This document shows positions 8,807 through 15,521 of a stretch of DNA of 15,521 bases, piece after piece; within the stretch, counting starts at the first letter, position 1, and each line of letters starts with the position of its first letter. The position numbers and the translations under genes are program-made. The DNA comes from an uncultured Collinsella sp. (GTDB lineage: Bacteria > Actinomycetota > Coriobacteriia > Coriobacteriales > Coriobacteriaceae), in assembly GCA_902496115.1 (NCBI GenBank), contig CABUZK010000043.1, forward strand, positions 1-15,521, given 5' to 3'. The notes beneath the pieces were generated by a model. The model saw only the letters and a list, made by a program, of their open reading frames with translations, searched no databases and was not told the DNA's origin.

Positions 8807-9601
8807 CTATTCCGCAGCGCCGCTCTCGGTTCCATACGACGACACCGGCGCCTCGACCACATGGTGATATCGATCGATATAGATGGCGCGGGCACCCAGG
8901 CGCCGCACCAAATCCTGATGATGTGTGCTCATCAAGACCGTCTTACCCGCCGCGACGTAGGCCAGCAAGAAGTTGACCACGATGTCGCATGAATCCTCGT
9001 CGAGCCCATTGGTAGGCTCGTCAAGGACCAAGATATCCGGGTTCATCGACACCACCGCAGCCAGCGCAACGCGCTTCTTTTGCCCGCCCGAGAGCTGATA
9101 GGGAGAGGCGTCGGCAAGGTCGGCAACCTGGAACAACCCCATGGCATCGCTCACGCGGCGCTCGAGCTCGTCTGCCGGCAGCCCCATCTGCGCGGGACCA
9201 AAAGCAACTTCCTCGCCCACCGTGGCGCAGAACAGCTGGGCATCGGCGTTTTGGAACACGAAGCCCACGCGCTGGTGGAACTTCTGAGCAGCAGCAGAAT
9301 CCTTCAGATACGCCGCATCGACCACGCGTCCGTCAAACAGGTATGCCCCTGCGTTCGCGAGTTCAAGGCCGTTAATAAGGCGCATAATCGTCGTCTTACC
9401 GCAGCCGTTGGGACCAAGCAGGGCAACGAGTTCACCACGATCGACCTGCAGCGACACACCATCGACAACCGTATGACCCGTATAGGAAAACACCACGTCG
9501 CGCAACTCAATAAGCGGCGTGTCCTCGGCGCCGCCCACACCGTTCGTGCCCGCCGCACTATTCATATCGATCGTCAAAACGTCGCCCTTCCCTATTTGCA
9601 T
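8807..9601 (-). CDS. nikO: ECF nickel/cobalt transporter ATP-binding subunit
   Basis: This ABC ATPase of 264 residues belongs to the CbiO/NikO/EcfA type and energises metal uptake by binding the coupling helices of the T subunit next to it. It has Walker A GPNGCGKT (63-70), the Q-loop VFQNADAQLF (Gln117), the signature LSGGQ (170-174), Walker B ILVLDEP (190-196) and the H-loop His227. The NADAQLF segment is typical of group II ECF ATPases. The start is uncertain. The ATG at 9601, 22 bp after the nikQ stop, has only a weak GGGG next to it. TTG at 9577 and ATG at 9565 are alternatives. The open frame extends back into nikQ to 9727, but that part is out-of-frame nikQ sequence. It is the last gene of the nikMN-nikQ-nikO operon. 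A short GC hairpin (AGCCG/CGGCT) after the stop is a weak terminator candidate. Confidence 0.9.
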   Translation of the reverse strand: MQIGKGDVLTIDMNSAAGTNGVGGAEDTPLIELRDVVFSYTGHTVVDGVSLQVDRGELVALLGPNGCGKTTIMRLINGLELANAGAYLFDGRVVDAAYLKDSAAAQKFHQRVGFVFQNADAQLFCATVGEEVAFGPAQMGLPADELERRVSDAMGLFQVADLADASPYQLSGGQKKRVALAAVVSMNPDILVLDEPTNGLDEDSCDIVVNFLLAYVAAGKTVLMSTHHQDLVRRLGARAIYIDRYHHVVEAPVSSYGTESGAAE

Positions 9602-9623
9602 CCCCAGCCAGAACCAGCAGCGC

Positions 9624-10466
9624 CTACAGCACGGCGCACAACACTGCCAGCAGCGCCACGCCGGCCGCATAGACCGCATCGCGCCAGCCAAAGCCGCTCC
9701 GCGCGGGAGCCGGATACGCGCCGGCAAAGCCGCGGCAGAGCATGGCCTCGTCCATCGCGCGGCTGCATTCCATCGCCTTGATAAAGGTCATGCCCATGAT
9801 ACCCGCGATCGAATCGGTACGCGAAAATCCCTCAGGCGCACGGCCAACGCTGCGCAGCATGACCGATTCGCACAGATTGTGCGCCGTGCGACCCAGCACC
9901 TCAATGTGCTTGAGCGCCATATCAAACGTAAAGATAGCCTCGTCGGGTAGATGCAGCATCTTGAGCGCCGCCGACATGCGGCTCCAGGTAAGCGTCCACG
10001 AAACGCCCAGCACCAGCGACACATTAATGAAGGTCTTGAGCGCGATCTTGAGCATGGCGCCCGTGGCAGACGCGCCCAGCAGCAGGGCAGGCAATGCCAG
10101 AACCACCGCAAGCCCCGTGGCGCCGAGCGCCGGTACAATGGTCGCACGCAGCCCGCGTGCGGGGCGCACCGCGACCAGCACCAGCGCGATAGCCGCCATC
10201 AACATGAGGTACAGCGGGCTCTGCGTCAGACACACGCACAGGACGCAGACGAACATCCCCACCAGGCGCACCGGAGCCGAAACGCAAGAAAGGGCGCGGT
10301 CGACCATCGACCCGCCCTCGTGCGCGCCCCCACCCAGGCGAACCCGCTCAAGCAGGCTCGCCAGGTGCAGGACATTCTTTTGCATCACGCGATGCCGAGC
10401 CCCCACGGGCTCGTAACGCTGCTCGACCGCAAGCCAGCTAGGCAGCTCGGCTATTGCCATGAGCAC
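9624..10466 (-). CDS. nikQ: ECF nickel/cobalt transporter transmembrane T subunit
   Basis: The 280-residue integral membrane protein is of the CbiQ/NikQ/EcfT family. Hydrophobic segments lie at about 66-80, 84-100, 108-131 and 139-158, with another at the C-terminus (about 262-280). The cytoplasmic region has the two coupling-helix motifs: a diverged one at VMLRSVG (202-208) and the classical AMLCRGF (241-247), which dock on the ATPase. LTWSRMSAALKMLHLPDEA (159-177) is the usual EcfT amphipathic segment. The N-terminal 60 residues are soluble and longer than in many homologues. The GTG at 10466 has AAGGA five bases upstream and overlaps nikMN by 29 bp; the ATG at 10460 is the alternative. It connects the metal-binding NikMN component to the ATPase NikO. 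Confidence 0.9.
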   Translation of the reverse strand: MLMAIAELPSWLAVEQRYEPVGARHRVMQKNVLHLASLLERVRLGGGAHEGGSMVDRALSCVSAPVRLVGMFVCVLCVCLTQSPLYLMLMAAIALVLVAVRPARGLRATIVPALGATGLAVVLALPALLLGASATGAMLKIALKTFINVSLVLGVSWTLTWSRMSAALKMLHLPDEAIFTFDMALKHIEVLGRTAHNLCESVMLRSVGRAPEGFSRTDSIAGIMGMTFIKAMECSRAMDEAMLCRGFAGAYPAPARSGFGWRDAVYAAGVALLAVLCAVL

Positions 10467-11523
10467 CGCTTTCCTTAACCGTCAGCGAGATCAGACGGAA
10501 TGCGATGGTGAGCACCGCCACGCCAATCACGCCGGACAGGATATACATGGCAGCCTGACCGGCAAAGCCAAGACCCTGCTCCTCGGAATAGGCCTGCAGG
10601 TAATCACCCGTAGGCAGAGCGTCGGCAAAGGTCGGGGTATCGAGGCCGACCGAAGCCTGCAGACTGTCGTCACCAGCCTCCTGAACGGCGGTCGCGGCGT
10701 CCTCGGCGTCCCACTCGCCCCAAGCGTCACCCGTGGCCAGCAGGCCCAGCGGCGTGGCCACGACAAGCACGGCGACCAGGATGAGCGTGGGGACCAGCGA
10801 GGTCTTCTTGGCGACTGCGCCCTCGGCGGCAAGCTGGCCATCGGCGGCTTCGGGACCGACGATAATGCCCGGCGCCGTCTTCTTAATGAAACCGTAGATG
10901 GCGGCCGTCGCCACGCCCTCGACGACACCGGCAACCAGCATATGCGGGATCAACATGGCCGGAATAGCCACAGACAACGGGAAGGGGCAGTACAGCGGCG
11001 CGCCCGAAGCGTTGGTAAAGAGCATCGGCTGAATACCAAACTCGATTGCCGCGCACAGGGCCGCCAGGCACAGGCCAACCCAGCCGCTTACGACGGCCGA
11101 AACCGAGGTGCCCCAGCCCTTGCCATGCAAACGGCTGTTGAGCGCACGAAACACGATAGCAGCGGCAAACGGCAGCACGAAGGCCATGTTAAAGCAGTTG
11201 GCGCCAAAGGACAGGATGCCGCCGTCGCCAAACAGCAGCGCCTGCAGCGCCAGCGCGACCGAGACAGCGATAGCCGCGGCCTCGGGGCCTAGCAGCAGCG
11301 CAATGAGGGCGCCGCCGACGGCGTGGCCTGTGGTGCCGCCAGGCAGCGGCACGTTGAACATCATGAGCAGGAAGGAGAACGCGGCGCAGATGCCCAGGAA
11401 AGCCATATGCTCGCGATCGAGCGTGGCGCGCACCTTCTTGATGCAGTGGACCCAAACGGGCACCATCGCCACCGCCATGACGGCATCGGTCTGCGGGGAC
11501 AGATAATTATCTGGAATGTGCAT
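10438..11523 (-). CDS. nikMN: ECF nickel uptake component: NikM fused to a NikN-like PDGLE domain
   Basis: The 361-residue substrate-specific membrane component starts MHIPDNYLSP, matching the CbiM/NikM N-terminus whose Met1 amine and His2 bind Ni2+ or Co2+. His67 (PGGTTGHAVGG) falls exactly at the position of the third ligand residue of Thermoanaerobacter NikM2. Residues 1-220 are the CbiM/NikM core with about seven membrane segments. After a short linker, residues 243-348 form a PDGLE/NikN-like module: a membrane segment, the motif TPLGLLATGDAWGEW (257-271), an acidic extracytoplasmic loop and a last membrane segment (about 324-346). Such MN fusions are typical of nickel systems. The ATG at 11523 follows CGGGAGG at about six bases. 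It is the first gene of the operon, with a good promoter and a NikR-like operator upstream. Cobalt remains possible from protein sequence alone. Confidence 0.92.
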   Translation of the reverse strand: MHIPDNYLSPQTDAVMAVAMVPVWVHCIKKVRATLDREHMAFLGICAAFSFLLMMFNVPLPGGTTGHAVGGALIALLLGPEAAAIAVSVALALQALLFGDGGILSFGANCFNMAFVLPFAAAIVFRALNSRLHGKGWGTSVSAVVSGWVGLCLAALCAAIEFGIQPMLFTNASGAPLYCPFPLSVAIPAMLIPHMLVAGVVEGVATAAIYGFIKKTAPGIIVGPEAADGQLAAEGAVAKKTSLVPTLILVAVLVVATPLGLLATGDAWGEWDAEDAATAVQEAGDDSLQASVGLDTPTFADALPTGDYLQAYSEEQGLGFAGQAAMYILSGVIGVAVLTIAFRLISLTVKESGAHGNSRAA

Positions 11524-11580
11524 GTACGCCTCCCGGTTATCGGCGCACAGAATTGCAACGCCGCTTGAATCACCTTGCCA

Positions 11581-11608
11581 GTGTTACGTATTGTCAGATT
11601 CGTAACAC
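11581..11608. promoter_or_regulatory. NikR-type operator of the nickel uptake operon
   Basis: GTGTTAC (11581-11587) and GTAACAC (11602-11608) form a perfect inverted repeat with a 14-bp spacer. This matches the GTGTTAC-N13/14-GTAACAC form that I recall being described for NikR in delta-proteobacteria. It starts just downstream of the predicted transcription start and about 58 bp before the nikMN start codon, so a bound repressor would block transcription. No nikR gene lies in this window. Confidence 0.72.
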
Positions 11609-11618
11609 GCCGCGGGCT

Positions 11619-11647
11619 ATCATAGCAAAACGGCGCACTGCCGACAA
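11619..11647 (-). promoter_or_regulatory. Sigma70-type promoter of the nikMN-nikQ-nikO operon
   Basis: On the minus strand TTGTCG (11647-11642) and TATGAT (11624-11619) are separated by exactly 17 bp. This is a good housekeeping promoter. The expected start point is near 11612, directly before the NikR-like operator. Confidence 0.75.
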
Positions 11648-11769
11648 AGCAGCACGCCGTTATGTAATGCGCGTGTCATATATGCAGGCTCAGCAGTGCC
11701 TTATACCGAGCATAACGGTCTTGTAGGATTCGGCAGCAGTCGCCACCAACCCATACCCCAGAGCAGGAC

Positions 11770-14223
11770 CTAGCCGCGGACCTCGCCGTTTACGCCCTTG
11801 CACACCTTGGTGACGATCTTCTGGTGCGCCTTTTCGACCTCTTCGCTGGTGAGCGTGTGGTCGTCGGAGCGATACGTAAGCGCAAAGGCCATGGATTTCT
11901 TGCCCTTGCCGATGCGGACCGGATCGCGGTAGACATCGAACAGGCGCACGCCCTCGAGCAGCTTGCCGCCGGCACTCGTAATACGACGCTCAAGATCCTC
12001 GCAGGTCACAGTGTTGTCGACCACGATAGCAAGGTCGTGCTCAACGGCCGGGTACTGCGAGAACTCACGGTAGTTCTCCTGGTTGCGGGCGCCCTTGATC
12101 AGCTTGTCCAGGTCGAGCTCAAAGGCAACGACGACCTCGTCAATGCCCATAGCCTCGCGCGCCTCGGGGTGGATCTCGCCAACCCAGCCCAGCACGGTAC
12201 CGCCCGAGAGCACCTCGGCAGCACGACCCGGCTGCAGGAAGGCATAGCTCTCGCCCTCGACGGGACGGAATCGAACCTTCTCGATGCGCAGCTGAGCAAG
12301 CAGCTCCTCGACAATGCCCTTGCCAAAGAAGAAGCGCAGCTTACGGTACTTCATGTTCCAGGACCGCTCGCTCCACTGGCCCGAGAGCACGCCAGCTACG
12401 GACTTGGTCTCCTTGGGCAGGCTGGCGTTCTCGCGACCGTGGAACAAGCTGCCGACCTCGTACAGGTGCACGTTGGGCGTGCCGTGGGCCTCGTTATAGG
12501 CCACGGATTGCAGCAGGCCTGGCAGCAGCGAACGGCGCATCTCGGTCTGCTCGGCCACCAGCGGGTTCATGAGAACCACGGGGCAGCCGCGGCCCTCGGT
12601 GGACATGCCAATCTTCTCCAGGTCGCCCGGGGCAGCAAAGCCAAAGGTCGTGGTCTCGTTGAGGCCACAGGCGCGCAGGATCTCGCCGACCTTGCGGGTA
12701 AGCTTCTGCTCGCGCGTCAGACCGCCGATGTGGTTCTTGGCAGCCGGAATGGTTGCCGTGACGCGACCCATGCCCCATAGGCGCAGGACCTCCTCGATCA
12801 GGTCGATCTCACGCGGCAGGTCGGGACGGAAGCTCGGCGGCGTGACCATAAAGTCCTCGCCGTCGCGCTCGACGGTGCAGCCCAGGCGGGTGAGCGAGCG
12901 CTCGATAAAGTCGGGCTCGATGTCGGCACCGCAGATGGCGTGCACGCGGGCCAGGCGCAGCTTGATGCTGTCGATGGTCTTGGGCGCGGGGAACACGTCC
13001 ACATAGCCGGGGGCGACCTCGCCGCCGGCGATCTCCTCGATAAGCGCGCACGTCACATTGGCGACGTCCACGCAGCCGGTCTCGTCGACCTGGCGCTCAA
13101 AGCGGATGGAGGCGTCGGAGATCAGCGACAGGTCACGGCTGGTGTGCGAGGTGCGGCCGGCATTGAAGCAGGCGCTCTCGACCATCACATCGACGGTATC
13201 GTCCTCGATCTCGGAATCCATGCCGCCCATGACGCCGGCCAACGCCACAGGGCGCTCGCCGTCGGTGATGAGGCCCATGCCGGCGTCGAGCGTGCGCTCC
13301 TCGCCATCGAGCGTCGTGAACTTCTCATCCTGCTGGGCGGCGCGAACCACAACGCGACGATGGCCATCGCGCTCGGCAAAGGTGTCGAGGTCAAAGGCGT
13401 GCAGCGGCTGGCCGGTGAGCATCATCACGTAGTTGGTGATGTCGACGATGTTGTTGTGCGGGCGCACGCCCAGGGCGTTGAGGCGCTTGACCATCCAGTC
13501 GGGCGACGGACCGACCTTCACGTTGCGCACGATGCGGGCAACGTAGCGGTCGCACAGGCCCTCGTCGGCAATCTCGACGGAAAGCTCGTCGTCGGTCGCG
13601 CGGCCGGTCTCGGCCTTGATGGCGGGCAGCTCAACGTGGAAATCTCGATCGAAGATGGCGCCGGTCTCGCGGGCCATGCCGATCATGGACAGGCAGTCGG
13701 GACGATTGGGCGTGATCTCGCAGTCGAGCACGGTGTCGCTCGAGCCCACGTACTCGGCAAACGGCATGCCGCAGGGCGTATCCTCGGGCAGGATCATAAT
13801 GCCGGAGTGGTCGCCGCCCAGGCCGAGCTCGCGCGCGGAGCAGTTCATGCCCATGGACACGACGCCGCGAAGCTTGCTCTTCTTGATCTTGACGTCGCCG
13901 GGCAGGACAGCGCCGATCATGGCCGTGACGATGTGGTCGCCGGCCTCGAAGTTCTGCGCGCCGCAGACGATCTGCAGCGGGGCGGGGTTGCCGTCGGCGT
14001 CGAGGTTCTTGTCACCCACGTCGACCGAGCACACATACATGTGGTCGCTATCGGGGTGCGGGGTCTTGGTGAGCACCTTGGCGGTCACCACGTGGTCGAA
14101 GGACTCGCCCACGGTGTCGATCGCCTCGACCTCGGTGCCGGTACGGATATATTCGTCCGAAAGGGTCTTGGGATCCTCCGGAATATCGATCATGGTCTTG
14201 AGCCAGTCGTAAGAAACACGCAT
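11770..14223 (-). CDS. pheT: Phenylalanyl-tRNA synthetase beta subunit
   Basis: The 817-residue subunit forms the (alpha-beta)2 phenylalanyl-tRNA synthetase with PheS and carries tRNA binding and editing of mischarged tyrosine. Domains in order: N-terminal region, EMAP/OB tRNA-binding domain (about 40-155, HVVTAKVLTKTPHPDSD), B3/B4 editing domain (about 212-390, with GQPLHAFD 271-278, TLDGEERTLD and ALAGVMGG 327-334), B5 domain (about 405-475), catalytic-like core (about 490-705) and C-terminal FDX-ACB anticodon-binding domain (about 722-815, FSQYPAVEHDLAIVVD). Length is normal for the family. The ATG at 14223 has AAAGGAG six bases or so upstream. It follows pheS by 184 bp, more than usual for this pair, and the spacer holds a palindromic element. 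No convincing terminator was seen after its stop. Confidence 0.97.
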   Translation of the reverse strand: MRVSYDWLKTMIDIPEDPKTLSDEYIRTGTEVEAIDTVGESFDHVVTAKVLTKTPHPDSDHMYVCSVDVGDKNLDADGNPAPLQIVCGAQNFEAGDHIVTAMIGAVLPGDVKIKKSKLRGVVSMGMNCSARELGLGGDHSGIMILPEDTPCGMPFAEYVGSSDTVLDCEITPNRPDCLSMIGMARETGAIFDRDFHVELPAIKAETGRATDDELSVEIADEGLCDRYVARIVRNVKVGPSPDWMVKRLNALGVRPHNNIVDITNYVMMLTGQPLHAFDLDTFAERDGHRRVVVRAAQQDEKFTTLDGEERTLDAGMGLITDGERPVALAGVMGGMDSEIEDDTVDVMVESACFNAGRTSHTSRDLSLISDASIRFERQVDETGCVDVANVTCALIEEIAGGEVAPGYVDVFPAPKTIDSIKLRLARVHAICGADIEPDFIERSLTRLGCTVERDGEDFMVTPPSFRPDLPREIDLIEEVLRLWGMGRVTATIPAAKNHIGGLTREQKLTRKVGEILRACGLNETTTFGFAAPGDLEKIGMSTEGRGCPVVLMNPLVAEQTEMRRSLLPGLLQSVAYNEAHGTPNVHLYEVGSLFHGRENASLPKETKSVAGVLSGQWSERSWNMKYRKLRFFFGKGIVEELLAQLRIEKVRFRPVEGESYAFLQPGRAAEVLSGGTVLGWVGEIHPEAREAMGIDEVVVAFELDLDKLIKGARNQENYREFSQYPAVEHDLAIVVDNTVTCEDLERRITSAGGKLLEGVRLFDVYRDPVRIGKGKKSMAFALTYRSDDHTLTSEEVEKAHQKIVTKVCKGVNGEVRG

Positions 14224-14309
14224 CTAGCTCTCCTTTCATACTGAAAGCCTGCGAAAAGATGCAGGTGGAAACTTCAACTTTGTGAACATTCCTTACAAAG
14301 CGAGGGTTG

Positions 14310-14397
14310 TCCAAGTGCGGCAGATCGGCCCGAAAGAGGAGCGCCGCGTACTTTGGTACGCAAGCGACGAATGAGCGCCGAGGTGCCGTGCTTGGGC
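14310..14397. repeat. Imperfect palindrome in the pheS-pheT spacer
   Basis: A long imperfect hairpin lies between the two synthetase genes. The lower arms TCCAAGTGCGGCAGATCGGC (14310-14329) and GCCGAGGTGCCGTGCTTGGG (14377-14396) pair through CCAAG/CTTGG, CGGCA/TGCCG and TCGGC/GCCGA-type blocks. The tip is a perfect 6-bp stem GCGTAC/GTACGC (14346-14351 and 14356-14361) with loop TTTG. There is no U tract, so it is not a standard terminator. It may be a dispersed palindromic repeat or an RNA-processing site. A smaller CCTGC/GCAGG hairpin lies closer to the pheT start. Confidence 0.55.
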
Positions 14398-14407
14398 AAG
14401 CCGCAGC

Positions 14408-15484
14408 CTAGAACTGATTCAGAAAACGCATATCGCCCGTCATGAGCGTTCTGAGGTCGGGCAGGTCGTAGCGCAGTGCCGCGACGCGCTCGGCGCCAAT
14501 ACCAAAGGCGAAGCCGGTGTACTTCTCGGGGTCGATGCCGCAGTTGATCAGGACGTTGGGGTCGACCATGCCGCAGCCCAGGATCTCGATCCAACCGCTG
14601 TGCTTGCAGAAGTTGCAGCCCTTGCCGCCGCAGACGTGGCAGCTCACGTCCACCTCGCAGGAAGGCTCGGTGAAGGGGAAGAAGTGCGGACGGTAGCGCG
14701 TCTTGCGGTCCTCGCCAAACATGCACTTAACAAAGTAGTCGAGCGTACCCTTAAGATCGCCAAAGGTGATACCCTCGTCGACGACCAGGCCCTCAATCTG
14801 GTTGAACTGCGGCAGGTGGCAGGCGTCGGCCGTGTCGGGACGGTAGACGGTGCCCGGGCAGATCATGTAGATGGGCGGCTTCTGCGACTCCATGGTGTGA
14901 ATCTGCACGCCCGAGGTCTGGGTGCGCAGCAGCACGTCGGACTCACCGTGAGCGTGAGCCTCGGGATGCGCGACGCTGCCGGGGTTGTTGTCGACCACAT
15001 AGAACGTGTCGCGAGCCGAGCGGCTCGGGTGATCCATGGGGGCGTTGAGCGCGGTAAAATTGTAGTAGGAGGTATCGACCATGGGGCCGGACTCGACGGT
15101 GTAGCCGATGCCGCAGAAGATGTCCTCGGCCTCCTCGATGATCTGCTTGATCAGGTGCTGGTGACCGATCTGCGGACGGATGCCCGGCAGCGTGATGTCG
15201 ACGGCCTCGTGCTCGAGCGCGTGCTTGAGGGCGGCAGCCTTCATCTCGGTGGTGCGCTCGTCGAGCATGCCCTCGATCAGCCGGCGCATCTCGTTGGCGC
15301 GTTTGCCCATCATGGGACGATCCTCGGGAGCGAGCTTGCCCATCATGCGCATCAGGCCGGTGATACGGCCCTTGCGGCCGAGCAGCTCAACGCGCGCGGC
15401 CTCGAGCTTGGCGGCGTCGTCAGCGCCTGCGACGAGCTCCTTGGCCTCTTCCTCGAGTTTGACCAGATCATCAATCAGACTCAT
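14408..15484 (-). CDS. pheS: Phenylalanyl-tRNA synthetase alpha subunit
   Basis: The 358-residue catalytic subunit activates phenylalanine with ATP and charges tRNA-Phe. Residues 1-90 form the N-terminal coiled coil and 95-358 the class II core. Motif 2 is GTVYRPDTADACH with QFNQIEGLVVD (211-236), where Gln229 and Glu231 match known Phe-binding residues. Motif 3 is GFAFGIGAERVAALRYD (324-340), and the protein ends MRFLNQF as usual. A CxxC-x4-CxxC cluster (Cys282, 285, 290, 293) is a probable zinc-binding loop, seen in many non-proteobacterial PheS. A His-rich insertion (about 166-182) precedes LLRTQTSGVQ, where Gln189 replaces the usual His of LLRTHTS. The ATG at 15484 has AAAGGGAAG just upstream. 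Only 37 bp of leader are in the window, so a T-box cannot be judged. Confidence 0.97.
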   Translation of the reverse strand: MSLIDDLVKLEEEAKELVAGADDAAKLEAARVELLGRKGRITGLMRMMGKLAPEDRPMMGKRANEMRRLIEGMLDERTTEMKAAALKHALEHEAVDITLPGIRPQIGHQHLIKQIIEEAEDIFCGIGYTVESGPMVDTSYYNFTALNAPMDHPSRSARDTFYVVDNNPGSVAHPEAHAHGESDVLLRTQTSGVQIHTMESQKPPIYMICPGTVYRPDTADACHLPQFNQIEGLVVDEGITFGDLKGTLDYFVKCMFGEDRKTRYRPHFFPFTEPSCEVDVSCHVCGGKGCNFCKHSGWIEILGCGMVDPNVLINCGIDPEKYTGFAFGIGAERVAALRYDLPDLRTLMTGDMRFLNQF

Positions 15485-15521
15485 GTCTTCCCTTTCGTCT
15501 CTCGCGCTCCCCGCTTGCCGA

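Noticed and set aside
9602..9727. N-terminal extension of NikO back to 9727
   Set aside because: This stretch is the 3' end of nikQ read in another frame and gives an Arg/Cys-rich sequence unlike any ABC ATPase. A start near 9601 or later is used.
11657..11718. CCGTTATG / CATAACGG inverted repeat after pheT as a terminator
   Set aside because: The 8-bp arms are 46 nt apart and no U tract follows, so a terminator call is not supported. Chance or a weak structure is as likely.
12940..14244. 434-codon plus-strand open frame opposite pheT
   Set aside because: It is another codon-bias shadow. pheT is complete and well supported on the other strand.

Overview
The window looks like a chromosomal segment of a GC-rich actinobacterium of the Coriobacteriia, most likely a gut Collinsella or a close relative. 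This placement is inferred from strongly GC-ending codons, the overall gene style and a PheS with a CxxC-x4-CxxC insertion. No 16S or other phylogenetic marker is present, so the genus is only a guess. All genes but one lie on the minus strand.

Layout from left to right. Positions 1-1413 hold the start of a Tad/Flp pilus operon on the minus strand: a CpaB-like SAF protein (754-1413), then a CpaE-like protein (754-1) that runs off the left edge and overlaps the cpaB stop codon. The 251 bp upstream of cpaB carry a cluster of CTGACCA half-sites and the terminator of the next gene. rsgA, the ribosome-assembly GTPase, is at 1665-2849. A strong terminator and a large imperfect palindrome (2899-3088) separate it from a Ca2+-type P-type ATPase (3092-5773). 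The leader of that ATPase can fold into a hairpin that buries the Shine-Dalgarno (SD) site. A second hairpin nearby has a loop exactly complementary to the loop of the first.

The only plus-strand gene is pyk, pyruvate kinase (6215-7675), with its own promoter and terminator. Converging on it is a gene of the zinc-dependent phospholipase C family without a signal peptide (7878-8726). Next comes a three-gene ECF-type metal-uptake operon, nikMN-nikQ-nikO (11523-8807). It has a good sigma70-type promoter and, just downstream, a perfect GTGTTAC-N14-GTAACAC inverted repeat. That repeat matches a NikR operator form, so nickel is the likelier substrate over cobalt. The right end is pheS-pheT (15484-11770), encoding both subunits of phenylalanyl-tRNA synthetase. 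A 184-bp spacer between them holds a second intergenic imperfect palindrome.

Most genes are ordinary housekeeping or transport genes. The signals most worth following are non-coding: the structured ATPase leader, the NikR-type operator, the repeated CTGACCA sites before the pilus operon, and the two palindromic intergenic elements. I saw no CRISPR array, tRNA, rRNA, insertion sequence, prophage or defence island.
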